From Auriscalpium vulgare (Eukaryota > Basidiomycota > Agaricomycetes > Russulales > Auriscalpiaceae): 64,000 bases of DNA. A program made the position numbers and the translations under genes. Positions 34,456 to 45,072 of the stretch are shown one piece after another (positions within the stretch are counted from its first letter, which is position 1; every line of letters begins with the position of its first letter). Location of the stretch: positions 620,001-684,000 of the forward strand of contig JAHBBC010000016.1 in assembly GCA_019915015.1 (NCBI GenBank). The letters are read 5' to 3'. The notes below the pieces were generated by a model. The model saw only the letters and a list, made by a program, of their open reading frames with translations, was not told the origin of the DNA and ran no database searches.

Positions 34456-37400
34456 GAGATTGAGACGGAGCCAGGCGGTGGGGGGCTGCGGGGGGAGCTA
34501 GTGCGGAGCCGACCAGGCAAGGGACGAGCGGATGCGTGGGTGGGGTTGCCAGGCCCGTCTTTGCACACATGCACACATGGTGGACGTGCATAACGCCCGC
34601 GATCATGCGCTTCCTTCTGCTCGGTGAAACGCCTTCTTTATTTCTGAGTGATTTAACTGCATACTGATTGCGAGGGAAATGCCGACGACGGTGGTGGAGT
34701 GTGTTGTTCTCGTCTTGACGATAGTCACGCCGCATCTTTCGCAGGACGTTGATCGCGATGAGACACATGTTTGTTGTCGGATAGATAGATCTCATGTAGG
34801 TTACTATATGCGTGTGCTGCTTGCTGTGACACTGCTTTGCTGTTCTCGCTTTCTGTGATCGAGCATCTCGCGCGTTGTTCGTCTCGCTTTATTAGTGTGT
34901 GGAGTCTGGGCCAGGCCATTTGAGTTCGGGCATGCAATAAGGGGTGTGAACATGTTCCGGTAGCGCAGCGCGATATAATATAGAGATGCTTCCCTCTGAT
35001 GCCGAGAAGCGGCCGTCCTCCGGGCTCGCATGCCCACTAATATTATAGCGGGCAGAATTGCACAGGAAGGCCTCGTGGTGATGGTATGAAACATTACCAC
35101 TGAAAGCGGAAAGCTGCGAATGAGCAGAACAGACCGCGCTCGGGTTCGCCGGGCAGGGCACGGAGACTGCGCAGTTGAACTTGTCTGTGGTCGCGTCGAT
35201 AGTGCGGCGAAGTGGCGCATGCGCGGGTCAGACGCGCAATGCCGTTCTCTGGCTTGGGCTTGGACTATAGGATGCGCACGTCGCGACGGGCATCAACGAG
35301 GGGATAGGAATGGGGCAGCAAGTAGCGTGTGAGGCGCCGGGTGGGATATATGGACCGGCGAAGAGTGTGGTGATAGATCCGGGCGGGTGCGCGTGAAAGA
35401 GGGCGCCTAGAACAGAGGGAACACGGGCCTGGCGAGGCACACGAGGACGCAACGGCGAGACATAATAGGACTTGATGCTTCTTGCTTCTGGCTGCAGCTG
35501 CGGGCGCCCATTCAAGCCACAGACGCTCCTGGCCCCCCGAAAGCAGCGCGCGGTCCCCCGGGGCCCCGCACATCTGCTGATGCAGTCACGCCCGCGGCCT
35601 GCAGATCACACGTATCATGCCATGCCCGGCGTCTGCCCGATGACGTGCACATGCTCGGCGGTCGACGCGCCGGGCGCACAGGCGCGCGTTGTGTTCTCGG
35701 TGGCCCGGCCAGCAGGATCGATGGCATAGCGTGCTCGACGCGCCGGGAATGATGCCGTCTCGAGAGCGTGCGCGCGACAGATCGAAGGCGCGTTGCGAGG
35801 CTGCAGGCGTTACGGCCCGCGCAGGCTCCCAGCGAGCCAGAGCCAGAGCCAGACCGAGACGAGTGGTCTGACAGCTCCAGCCTCCGAGTCCGAGTCCGAG
35901 CCAGGTCTGCTTGTTCGCTCGTGCGACGGTTCGCTTGCTGCCCCCGGCTCGTCTGCGGTCTGCAGTTGCTCGTCTCGTCCTCAGCCAAGCCCCGGCCGGT
36001 GCTAGCAACGCACGAGGCAGACGTCGTCCCACCTCGACAGGCGGAGCATCCCCAAGTCGGCAACATTGGCAAGTCTCTTCACACCTACGCCGGCCGTTCC
36101 GCCACTAGCTCTGTGCGCGCGACATACCGCTTGCGTATGTTGGCTCCTCGCTCGCGGCGCACATGACAGCGCCTGCCGTCGCGCTTGCCCTTTCGGTCCT
36201 GGACGGCGGCGATCGCGGCGCTCGTTCGTTGTTCAAGATGGCTTGACGTACAAGGGATGCGCATACTTCCAGAAACCCCAAGGGCCACCACGATGAAACT
36301 ACGCGGCGAGGCCCCCAGAACGGAGGTCAACGGTGATCGCGCACTGTGACGGAACTGCTGCGGAACACTGACCACAGATCTATACCCGGCCTTTATCGAG
36401 CTTGCAGCGCGTCCGACTCGGAGTCCTACTCCCTGAGAGAAGATACGCTTGCCGTCGCACCGTCAGCATGCAAGGAGCTACACGGGTACATTACACATAC
36501 GTGCATATTGCGGGCTGACAATGTGCGCCGGTGCAAGATGGCTGGTGATGCGCCTTGTCCAACGCGCGACGCACTAGAGTTTATCCAGCGAACCAGGCTG
36601 GTGAGACTAACACAGAACTGCTAAAATATCAGCATACGGACGGAGTAATTAGTCATTTGGAGGAGAACACGCACCATTATCAATCATCTGCCCGAAGCAC
36701 GTTACTAACGACTCCCGACGAGGCCGACGCGCCCGGTGAAGCCGCCAGCGAAATGTTTGAAGTTCAGCGACACTGCACACGCAGCACAGAACTTGAAGGC
36801 CAGAGGAAAAACGGGGAGCAGCGCGCTCGCTCGCGCACCGCTTATATGCAAGTGCGGCGGCGTAGTGCGCCCGTTGACAGTTCCGCAAGTGCTCCTACCG
36901 CGCCCACCCGTCATCGCGGATGGGCGCATCCGCGCCCGCTGGCCTGCGCACTTCTCGACGGAGCGGGGGTTGGACGGGGCGCGCCCGGCCTGGCGTCTTC
37001 GCCATCCCAACAAGTCGCGTGGAGATGCTCCGTTGGCGCGGTGATGGGAAGAGCAAGGACGCGATGTCGAAGTCGGCGAGGCGCCCGGTGACGCGGTATT
37101 ATTGTAGGCCGCGTGTGCGTCATCAGTGGGCGGCGGGAAATGGGATGGTGTGTGGTGGAGGAGTTCCCGGCGCGCCCGCATGCAAGCGTTCTCTTGCATA
37201 TTCCCCGTCGCTTGCCTAGTACATGTGTAGGGCTGACGAGTCGGAACCAAACTTATCTATGTCATTAATGTCAGCGACAGCAGAGCCGCAGGAGCTCAAA
37301 ACACACCACAGGTGTCGGCACAAGGAGCCTGTGCTCGGTTGCGGCGCAGGCCCTACTATGTGTGCAAGCTTCACGCGGAAAACCAGTCGAGTTGAACTGT

Positions 37401-37952
37401 GGTAAGGGGGCATTTGCCAAGTTGAAGGAGAGTGATCCGTCCAAGAGAATGTCCAAGAGAAGAGGAAAGCAACATGACCCAAGGAGTGCAAGGTGCGGGA
37501 GGCCGCAGGCGCGACGGCGAATCAAAATTCCCCGTCAACAACTCCGCCAGTGGAATCATAACATTTTCATCCTGTGAGTCACTTGGGCTTCAACGATGCT
37601 CAATGTTTGTGAATGGTAGAGGATGGGATGCGGGATAGGATAGGATGCAGCCCGCAGGGTCCCAGCGGGGAACAAAGCAGGGGAGAGTCCGGAGAACTTC
37701 ATGGCGCTGCGCGCATTGTAATAGTCAACTTCTGCTACATTACTCACATCTCTCCGAAACAAAGTGTGCTACAGTCCGTATACCAGCGGTAGGTTAGGAT
37801 ATCAATACATGATGGTGTGTATGCGTGACGTTCAGTGTGCATGTATGCGGTAATATGGTCGTCAGTGATCAGTGGGAGCAAGCAAAATTAAAACGGTATA
37901 AGGTATCGTTTGCGGCTGTCCAATCGTCTCGGCAGCGAGAATCGGCCAATCA
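34456..37952. other. 3.5-kb gene-poor region
   Basis: The largest empty stretch in the window, between the 3' ends of the GBD/FH3 gene and PRM1. It contains scattered open frames of up to about 190 codons (for example 35512-36072 minus, 36705-37250 minus) of Arg/Ser/Ala-rich composition with no domain or convincing splicing. GATA repeats (GATAGATAGATC) lie near 34780. It could hold decayed coding sequence or a non-coding transcript, but I see no direct sign of either. Confidence 0.45.
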
Positions 37953-40900
37953 TCAAAACGCGCGTCCAGAGAAAGGATTGTCATTCAGCGACACGGCCGA
38001 AAAGCGCCCCGACACGCCCGTGTCCGGGCTCTTCACCCGCGCCTCGTCGTCAAACGGCGTCACGAACGGATTGACCGCGCGCAGACCGGGCGGCGGCCCG
38101 TATGGGCGATGCGACGCTGGGATCGGCGCAGGCGCAGGCATGGCCGGGGGGGCCGCGAAGCCATGGTGCAGCGGGACAGCAAGGTGGCTTTGGCTCAGGC
38201 TCTCGCTATGCCGTGTGTTGCGGCCCTTCGCGTCGGCGTCGATGAGCGCGAACACGTCGTCGCTGGACCCGCTCGCGTCGACTGGGACGCTCGCGCGGGG
38301 CTTGGCGTGCGTCGGCGCGACAGAGAGCATCCACGGCTTCGTGCGTGGCGGGGCGACCGGCGACAGGGACCAGTGCGAGCGCGGCTCCGACGCGTGCTCC
38401 TCGATGCTGGGCGACGTGCGCTCGATGGCGGGGAGGGTGCTGTCTCGGACGGACATGGCGCGGTCCGTCGAGATGGTGAGCTGGGGGCGGTGGGCGCGGC
38501 GGAAGGAGCGACGGGCGGCGGCCTCATCGCCAGTCCAGAAGCTGCGCGTCATGCGCTTCCACCATCCGTCCGTCTCCGGCGCGTCAGTGGGGCCACCTTT
38601 CTCTGCAGCGGACGGAGAGGCGGGGGCAGAAGATGCGGAAGGCTTGGTGTTGCGAAGTGTGATGCGTCGGCTGAAAGCATTGAACTTGGACGTAGTGTTG
38701 GTAGTGGCTGGCGCAGGCGCGGCGTGGTCGAAGAAACTGTCAAAGCTCTTCCCGAGATTCGGGATGAGCTTCGTCAGGGGATGTCCAGGGCGGAGGCGGC
38801 CGTTGGAATCGTTCTGCTCGTCAAACGCACCAGGCGGCTTGGGCGACGGCATCGGGGTGAACGAGCCATTCGCCTGACTCCCGCCTCCTCCCAGTGCTCC
38901 CACTCCACCTGCGGCCTTCTCGCTGTCCGAGCGGAAAGGCGAGTCGATCCCGGCGCGCTGCTCCCGCCGGAACCGCCTCCTGCGTCGCTCTTCCAGCATC
39001 CCGCGGCCGTACGAGTGCCACCATACCACCGAGAGCCCCATCAGAACTACGAGTCCCCATAGGCCCAGGAAGATAGCAAACATTAGGCGCTCCTTCTTCA
39101 ACGATGCGATGTATGTGTTCACGAGTCGACCAATAAGACCGCCATTGCTGCCGGAGCCAGAGCCACCGATGGCGGCAGCTGCTATGGGCTGTGTTGCCTC
39201 GTCTACGGCCGCAGGTGACAGGACCAGCACGCTCTCGTTCACGCGTGGCATGTCGACGTGCAGGTTGTCGTGGAGGAATGTCAGCGCCGCCTCGAACGCG
39301 TCGACTTTGCTCCCGATGAAGCAGCGCACAAACTCCTGCGCAGGCTCCTCCAGGATCGTCCCATTGAATACCGTGGACACGGCGTTCTGGATGTCGCTAT
39401 AGAATGTGTTCAGGGTGTCATTGAGAGTGGTTGTGGTCCCGTTCACCCATCCGAAGAGCCCATCGTTGATCGTGCTCTGCACGTCGTCGACGCGCGCGTT
39501 GATCGCGCCGGCATATGCAGCGGACTGGTTATACATGCTCTCGTTGAGCGACGCCGCGATCTGCCTGCTGAAGTCCTGCGTGGCACCCTGCGCGCGTTCT
39601 TGATACCGCGCCTCGAGTGGGTGGATGGCGATGAGCTGGAGTTGGACGGAAAGCAAACCGAAAAAACCGATGAGGAAGCAGGCGAGCGCAGGGGGGTGAA
39701 AAATGTAGTGCAGGAACCAGCGCAGGTTGATGTGCTGGCCGGGCGAGAGGCGCATGAGCACGCTAAGACGGTTCGCGATGCGCGTGAGGAGCGGGTGTTC
39801 GGAGTCCACCGAGAGCAGCATGAGGTTGTGGTCCGACAAGTCGACTGATGGTACAGCGGAAGTGGTGTGGACCATGGTCGGATCGGACTGCCATGCCTCG
39901 CGCGTGTACTGCATATGCTGTTTGAGGCAACGCCAGCGGTACCACTCGAGCGCACAGTTGCCGAGAAGCAGCAGGAACGCGACGGCAACCAGAAGGACAA
40001 TCCCAATCTTCGTGATCTTGAGCAGGTCACGTCCGAGGTCGTCGACCACAGACGTATCCATGTTGTCGCAGAATGTGAGCGTGTTGCGGTCAGGGAGGGG
40101 CAGAACAGACGAATTGAAGGAAATCGTTGCAAAGGTGTCGTTGATGTCTTGCTTGACAAGTTCGAAGGGCGTGTCGATACTGCTGCACGTCAGCCGGTGG
40201 CTATGGTCGGAGAATGCGATACATACACATCATTTACGGCATTCTTGAGCTGCGAGATAGAGGGCAGAGACGCGTTGAGCTTCGTGAGCGCGTCGGTGAA
40301 GTCCGTCGGAAGGGTGACGTTCTGCAGCGCAGATAACGACGGGATGTCGAACTGCGGCACCTTGATATCACTGAAAGGATTGACCTTGTTGATGGCGTTG
40401 ACTGCGGTCGCAATCGCAGAGTTGGCCGTGCTGACATCGTTCTGAATGTTCGTGCGAATCGCGCCGAATGTCGTCGTCAAGAAGCTGGAAATCTGCCACC
40501 GCGCGTCAGCGAGGATGGAGGACAAGGGAGCATGCACGCACCTCCTGCGTGGCACCGATGATCAGCGACAAGCCACCGCGCACGACAAGCTCCACAAAGC
40601 AGAGGAAAGTCGAGCGGTAGATGTCCACAATGAAATTGATAATGGCCTCCATGATCGTCAGCGCGAGCACGAGCGTCGCGCGCGCTGCATTCATCGTCCC
40701 GTTGACCGCGTCGGCAATCTGCTCATTCGTCGCAGCGGCCATGAAGCGCGGCATGCTCGCGGTGCTACTGGCGGCCTGCTGGGCTGCCTGGCAGCTGGCC
40801 AGGAGGTCGCCCTTGGCATTGCCGACGGCGGACTGGGCGGCGTCGGAGGAGAGCGAGAGGCGGAAGACGATGAAGAGGAGCGAGAGGATGGGGTAGGCCA

Positions 40901-41024
40901 GCCATGTGAGTGATAGACGATGGGAGCGCTGGAGGTAGGGAGTGAGAGTTGTCTGCGCCGGCGCGGGGGGCGCGTAGAGCGGGGGCGGGGAGTTCCAGCG
41001 GGCGGGCGGGGGCGAAGAGGGCAT
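37953..41024 (-). CDS. PRM1: Plasma membrane fusion protein PRM1
   Basis: Three exons (41024 to about 40542; about 40496 to about 40227; about 40183 to 37953) give about 990 residues. The start at 41024 gives a short Pro-rich arm, then the first membrane helix ([20 protein letters not shown]). An extracellular helical region follows ([20 protein letters not shown]), a second helix pair ([35 protein letters not shown]), and the conserved central part ([40 protein letters not shown]). Next come [20 protein letters not shown] and a late helix ([20 protein letters not shown]). The cytosolic tail is Ser/Pro-rich and long compared with yeast Prm1. N-glycosylation sequons are frequent in the loops. 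In yeast, Prm1 promotes plasma-membrane merger of mating partners; in mycelial fungi it is also involved in cell-cell fusion. Confidence 0.9.
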
Positions 41025-42213
41025 TCAGGTTCGTCGACCGGCGACAGGTCGTGTAAGTATGTGTGAGAAGAAGAGAGCAGAGTCTCGAGAGACGGGTGGA
41101 ACAACGCCGGTCGTGAGCATCCTTTTGAGAGCGCAGAGGCCATTGTGCAAGGCCCACGCGTCGAGAGCGCGTCCATTGTGCGACGACAATGCACACAGGA
41201 CAATAGCTCGCCCAAAACGGAAGGTCTCTTTGCCGGCGCTTAGACGCCCTGCGCTCGACTCTTTGGCTCCGTGCTCGACAACGCATACCACTTATTGTGT
41301 ACAAGGCCCGCCCGACGAGGAGACCGCCCGACGACGAGCGCTGTGCCCGTTGCGACGGCCAGTGGGCAGCAATGCGCGTTGTGCCAGTGCTCGTCTGCTT
41401 CCGTCCGCGCCCATCAAGTTCCGCGCCGACCCAGCCTGTTCTCCTCGAGGGATCCTGGGGAGGAGAATAATATCCTACATTGGCTCGAAATGCTCACGAC
41501 GATGCACTGCGCACCGCGCGGTGATGAAGCAGCACAAGGCCGGCCCGATGTCGGCTGGTGCTCGACTTTGTTGTTTTCAGGCCGCTGTCCGAGAGCAGGA
41601 CAACGGCAGCCTCAAGCGCATGATCCGAGATGCCTCCTGTACTCCGCAGAGTGGTTCTGACGAGGTGAGTGCATCGCCTCCACTGGCTCATGAGCACGAG
41701 CTCGCCCTACTTTGTTCAGAGTGGGCCGTGCGCTCTTATGGATGAATTTCGACGTCACAGGCGACAGAGATTGCCAGCTGTAAACTTCGCGCCTACTTAA
41801 CACGAGGGCAAGCACTTGGCATGACCACAAACAGCCATCGATGCTTACGCGTATGTGGCGAAGCGATGGATGCGCAAGAGGGTGCTCTGGAGTTTCCTCC
41901 CAGAACCAGAGCATTCAATTGACTTGAGGAGTTGGTATAACTATGCAAGCACGGGCTCATGACCGCCTCTTAATCGCCGTAGACTTGCAGCAACACGCGC
42001 AGTAGGAAGAAGCTGAAAATTTCGATGTCGGCGCTACACCAGACATATAGATATGGCCAGTCATACAGGCATATGACACGGTGCTTGGGAAAACCCATTC
42101 ACCAAGACAAATACGACAGCCCTGGTATGGGCACATTCTTGCGTTGCCTGTCCAGTGTCGAAACAGGTCAGCAAACCGCGAAACCGCTACGAAGGGGAAC
42201 ATAAGCTCACAAT
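41025..42213. other. Promoter of PRM1 and 3' flank of the VTC1-like gene
   Basis: About 1.2 kb. A 228-codon plus-strand frame (41059-41745) is Arg/Ser/Ala-rich, lacks any domain and overlaps the expected PRM1 promoter, so it was not accepted. Nothing else was recognised. Confidence 0.45.
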
Positions 42214-43067
42214 TCACGCACTGCGCCGTCGCAAACACGAGTTCAGCAACGATTTACGGAAGACGACCATCGAGACTCACCGCGCAAGAGAAAGTTAGCT
42301 AGTATAGCGAAAAACAGCAGCGCGCTGATAATGATCGGGCCAGCAATTTGGTCTATATGTGCATCAGCTTGCAAAATCCCCTGATGGAAGATGCGTTGAG
42401 CGATGTACCGAAGTGACCGGGATCTCGTCTACGGATCATCGTGATGCGGTGTTGGTACAGCAGGTACCCATAGACCTACGAAGCAGAGGCATGGAGACAA
42501 AAACATGTAGGACAGAGTGGTAGACGCACCATGATGCCCACGCTGATGAGCGCATATAAATACGCAAAGTTTTTCGCGATCTGATCCTTGGACGTATTGA
42601 ACAGCGCAACCGCGAGTGTCCCGATGAGAATTGACATGTTCAAATATGCAATCCACGCTGTCGATTACCGACTGTCAGCCACCATTACTGAGCGCACAGC
42701 CAATAGAACGAGACTCACTGCGCTCATTCGCAAACCACACCTTCCCCTCTACCCGCACCGGGGTCGCGATCTTCTTTGGCACCCTCACGCGCGCCGGGAC
42801 GGCGTTGATTGAGTGGTAGTCGCGCACGGTGGGCATCTGTCCATCATCGACAGGCTCCGCATCCGGAATCCCATCTGCGCGCGTGTATCGCGAGGGGCGG
42901 CGCGGCTTCGGGGGGAGCTTTGCGAGCGCGGACGGGGAGAAGGGGGAGAGAAGGTCGGACATGGCATGCCATGAGCGCCGTATGAGCGAGTTGCTCTCAT
43001 ACGACGAAGAGCTTGCTGATGGGGCGAGAGCGTGCGACATGTTGGCACAGAGTCCGCCAGAGGACAC
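42214..43067 (-). CDS. VTC1-like vacuolar transporter chaperone (DUF202)
   Basis: Five exons give about 220 residues if started at 43067; an internal ATG at 42962 (MSDLLSPFSPSALAK) would give about 185 and is an equally good start. The conserved part starts with VPKKIATPVRVEGKVWFANE, joined by splicing to RTWIAYLNMSILIGTLAVAL, then FNTSKDQIAKNFAYLYALIS, VYGYLLYQHRITMIRRRDPG and, last, DQIAGPIIISALLFFAILAN with FLLRA and the stop. This is the three-helix DUF202 core of VTC1 (FANERT-W, Y-x-x-R-x-x-x-IRRR). The N-terminal arm of 80-115 residues is longer than in yeast Vtc1, which is about 130 residues in total. In the VTC complex of the vacuole membrane, Vtc1 supports polyphosphate synthesis and transfer by Vtc4. 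It is divergent from the DnaJ gene. Confidence 0.85.
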
Positions 43068-43200
43068 GCTGGTGGACTTGCTGGTGAACGTCGAGTTGTC
43101 GAGACAGTGTAGCGCTGGAGATAGGTCGGCAAAGCCCGGCTCAGTTTCAAGCGGAGCTATGACTTGGTGGCTGAAGATCTCTCCACCCTCGCAGTCGTGA

Positions 43201-43219
43201 GATAAGATAAAGCCTTATC
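43201..43219. promoter_or_regulatory. GATA-site cluster in divergent VTC1-DnaJ promoter
   Basis: GATAAGATAAAGCCTTATC holds two direct GATAA sites and one inverted TTATC. Such paired or inverted sites are typical binding places of fungal GATA factors (nitrogen or iron control). Which gene they serve is unknown. Confidence 0.45.
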
Positions 43220-43221
43220 TG

Positions 43222-43239
43222 TTCTGGTATGTTCTAGCA
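43222..43239. promoter_or_regulatory. Heat-shock-element-like site upstream of DnaJ
   Basis: TTCTGGTATGTTCTAGCA reads as alternating 5-bp units TTCnnGnAnnTTCnnGnA, i.e. four units with two perfect TTC and two imperfect GAA (GTA, GCA). It lies about 140 bp before the DnaJ ATG, a usual distance for Hsf1 control of an Hsp40 gene. Confidence 0.5.
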
Positions 43240-43377
43240 TGCTCCCTTCCCTGGCCGACATTTCGCGCGCCGTCTCGACCTGCACCACTCTATTTATCCG
43301 CTTTTTGCGCAGTCCGTGCTAGCTCACTTCCTTGACCACATACACTCACGTCACAATATCCTTCGCTTGCTATTACC

Positions 43378-44666
43378 ATGGGAGGTACCAACTACTACCA
43401 GTTGCTCGGGGTGTCCAAGGACGCGTCCGACGAGGAGATCAAGAAGGCGTACAAGAAGCAGGCCCTCAAATGGCACCCTGACCGTAACTCGGGCAGTGAG
43501 GAGGCGTCGAAAAAGTTCAAAGAGGTACGTTTCCCGGTCCTTGCGGACTCCAGATCCACGTAGCATGTTACTTACCCCTCGCAGATAGCAGAAGCATTCG
43601 AAGTGCTCAGCGACAAGCAGAAGCGCACCATATACGACCAGTTTGGTGAGGAGGGCCTCAAGGGCGGCGGTGCAGGCGCTCCCCCAGGCGCTGCAGGCGC
43701 TGGACCAGGCGGGAATCCGTTTGCAGGCTTCAGCGGCTTCCCCGGCGGTGGAGGACAGACCTTCACGTTTACTTCTGGTCCGGGAGGCGGATTTGGTGGA
43801 GCAGGTGGACGGGGCGGATTCGCGCCCTCTGATCCAATGAAGGTTTTCGAGTGCGTATATTCTCATAGCCTATCGTGAAGGTGAGCTGATGGTGTTATTC
43901 TAGATCGTTCTTGTCGGGCTTCGGCGGCATGGGAGGAATGGGTGGGATGAATGGCATGAACGGCATGGGTGGTATGCCCAGGCAGAGCAACAGCATGTTC
44001 GGCGACGACGACGACGACATGGCTGGATACTCGTCGTTCGGCGGTATGCCAGGCGGCATGCCAGGCTCCATGCCCAACGGGCGCCGCTCGATGCGCCCCG
44101 GGCGACCTGCCTCACCGTCCCAATCCTCCGCACCATCAGATATCACCCGCCCAATCAAAGTCTCTCTCGAGGACCTCTACACCGGTACGACAAAGCGCCT
44201 CAAAGTCGGCCGCCGGCTCCTCGATGGCACATCCGAGGACAAGGTCCTGGAGATCCAAGTCCAGCCTGGGTGGAAATCTGGGACGAAGATTCGTTTCCCG
44301 CGCGCGGGGAACGAGACCTCTGGCGGCGCGCAGGACCTCGTCTTCGTCGTCGAGGAAAAGCCGCACAGCCGCTTCGAGCGGGTGGGTGACGATTTGGCGG
44401 TGAAGGTGCAGGTGGGACTGGTGGATGCGCTGGTTGGTGAGGGCGGTAAGCGCATCGTGGAGTTGCTGGATGGACGGCGTGTGCAGGTGCCACTGCCGAC
44501 AGGTGTTGTGAAGCCAGGTCAGGAGACGAGGATTCCCGGGGAGGGAATGCCAATACGGAAGGGCGGTGCAGGTGGGAAAGGTGATCTAATCGTCAAGTGG
44601 GAGGTGGTTTTCCCGGAGCGGTTGACACAAGCACAGAAGGAGGGTGTTCGCAAGGTGTTGGGATGA
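43378..44666 (+). CDS. DnaJ/Hsp40 class B co-chaperone (Sis1/DnaJB1 type)
   Basis: Three exons (43378-43524, 43585 to about 43850, about 43904-44666) give about 391 residues. The J domain starts directly ([37 protein letters not shown]) and has the HPD motif needed to stimulate the Hsp70 ATPase. A G/F-rich region follows ([20 protein letters not shown]), then a Gly/Met-rich stretch ([15 protein letters not shown]). The C-terminal peptide-binding domains run from [20 protein letters not shown] to [17 protein letters not shown]. There is no zinc-finger (CxxCxGxG) region, so this is class B. The layout and Gly/Met stretch agree with yeast Sis1, a nuclear/cytosolic Hsp70 partner. A heat-shock-like element lies upstream. 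Confidence 0.93.
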
Positions 44667-45072
44667 AGGTTCAGTGGTTTTGTTGATACGGTCTCGCAGT
44701 CACATTGTAGCATAGTGCATTTTTCTTATTGAGGACGGACCGCCTAATACCATAGTTTTTACTCATTGGTGCGACTATAAGTGCTTTACAAAAACTTTAT
44801 GGGCATATTGCACACCTGCCGTGCCTTGAAGAACTTTCAAATGGCTAGGGGATGCAAAATTTCAGTTGAAATTGGACAGCACACGACGAAGTCAGCCTGA
44901 GTCAATGCATATTTAGCTTCACCAGAATATTTCCCGGTTCTATTCATTCTAAGGATGTTTTCTCAAGGCGAAGAGCTGGAAGTGGTAGCACGCCTTTCAT
45001 AATTCAAGTCAGAGTAAATCACAGTAGATATCCTTCGCCTCAAAGTACGCATAGATAGAAATTCTGAAATTT
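44667..45072. other. Intergenic gap between convergent genes
   Basis: An AT-rich 3' flank of the DnaJ and GMC genes. No gene seen. Confidence 0.55.

Noticed and set aside
41059..41745. 228-codon plus-strand frame upstream of PRM1
   Set aside because: Ser/Arg/Cys-rich with no domain or helix pattern; it covers the expected PRM1 promoter and has no splice evidence.
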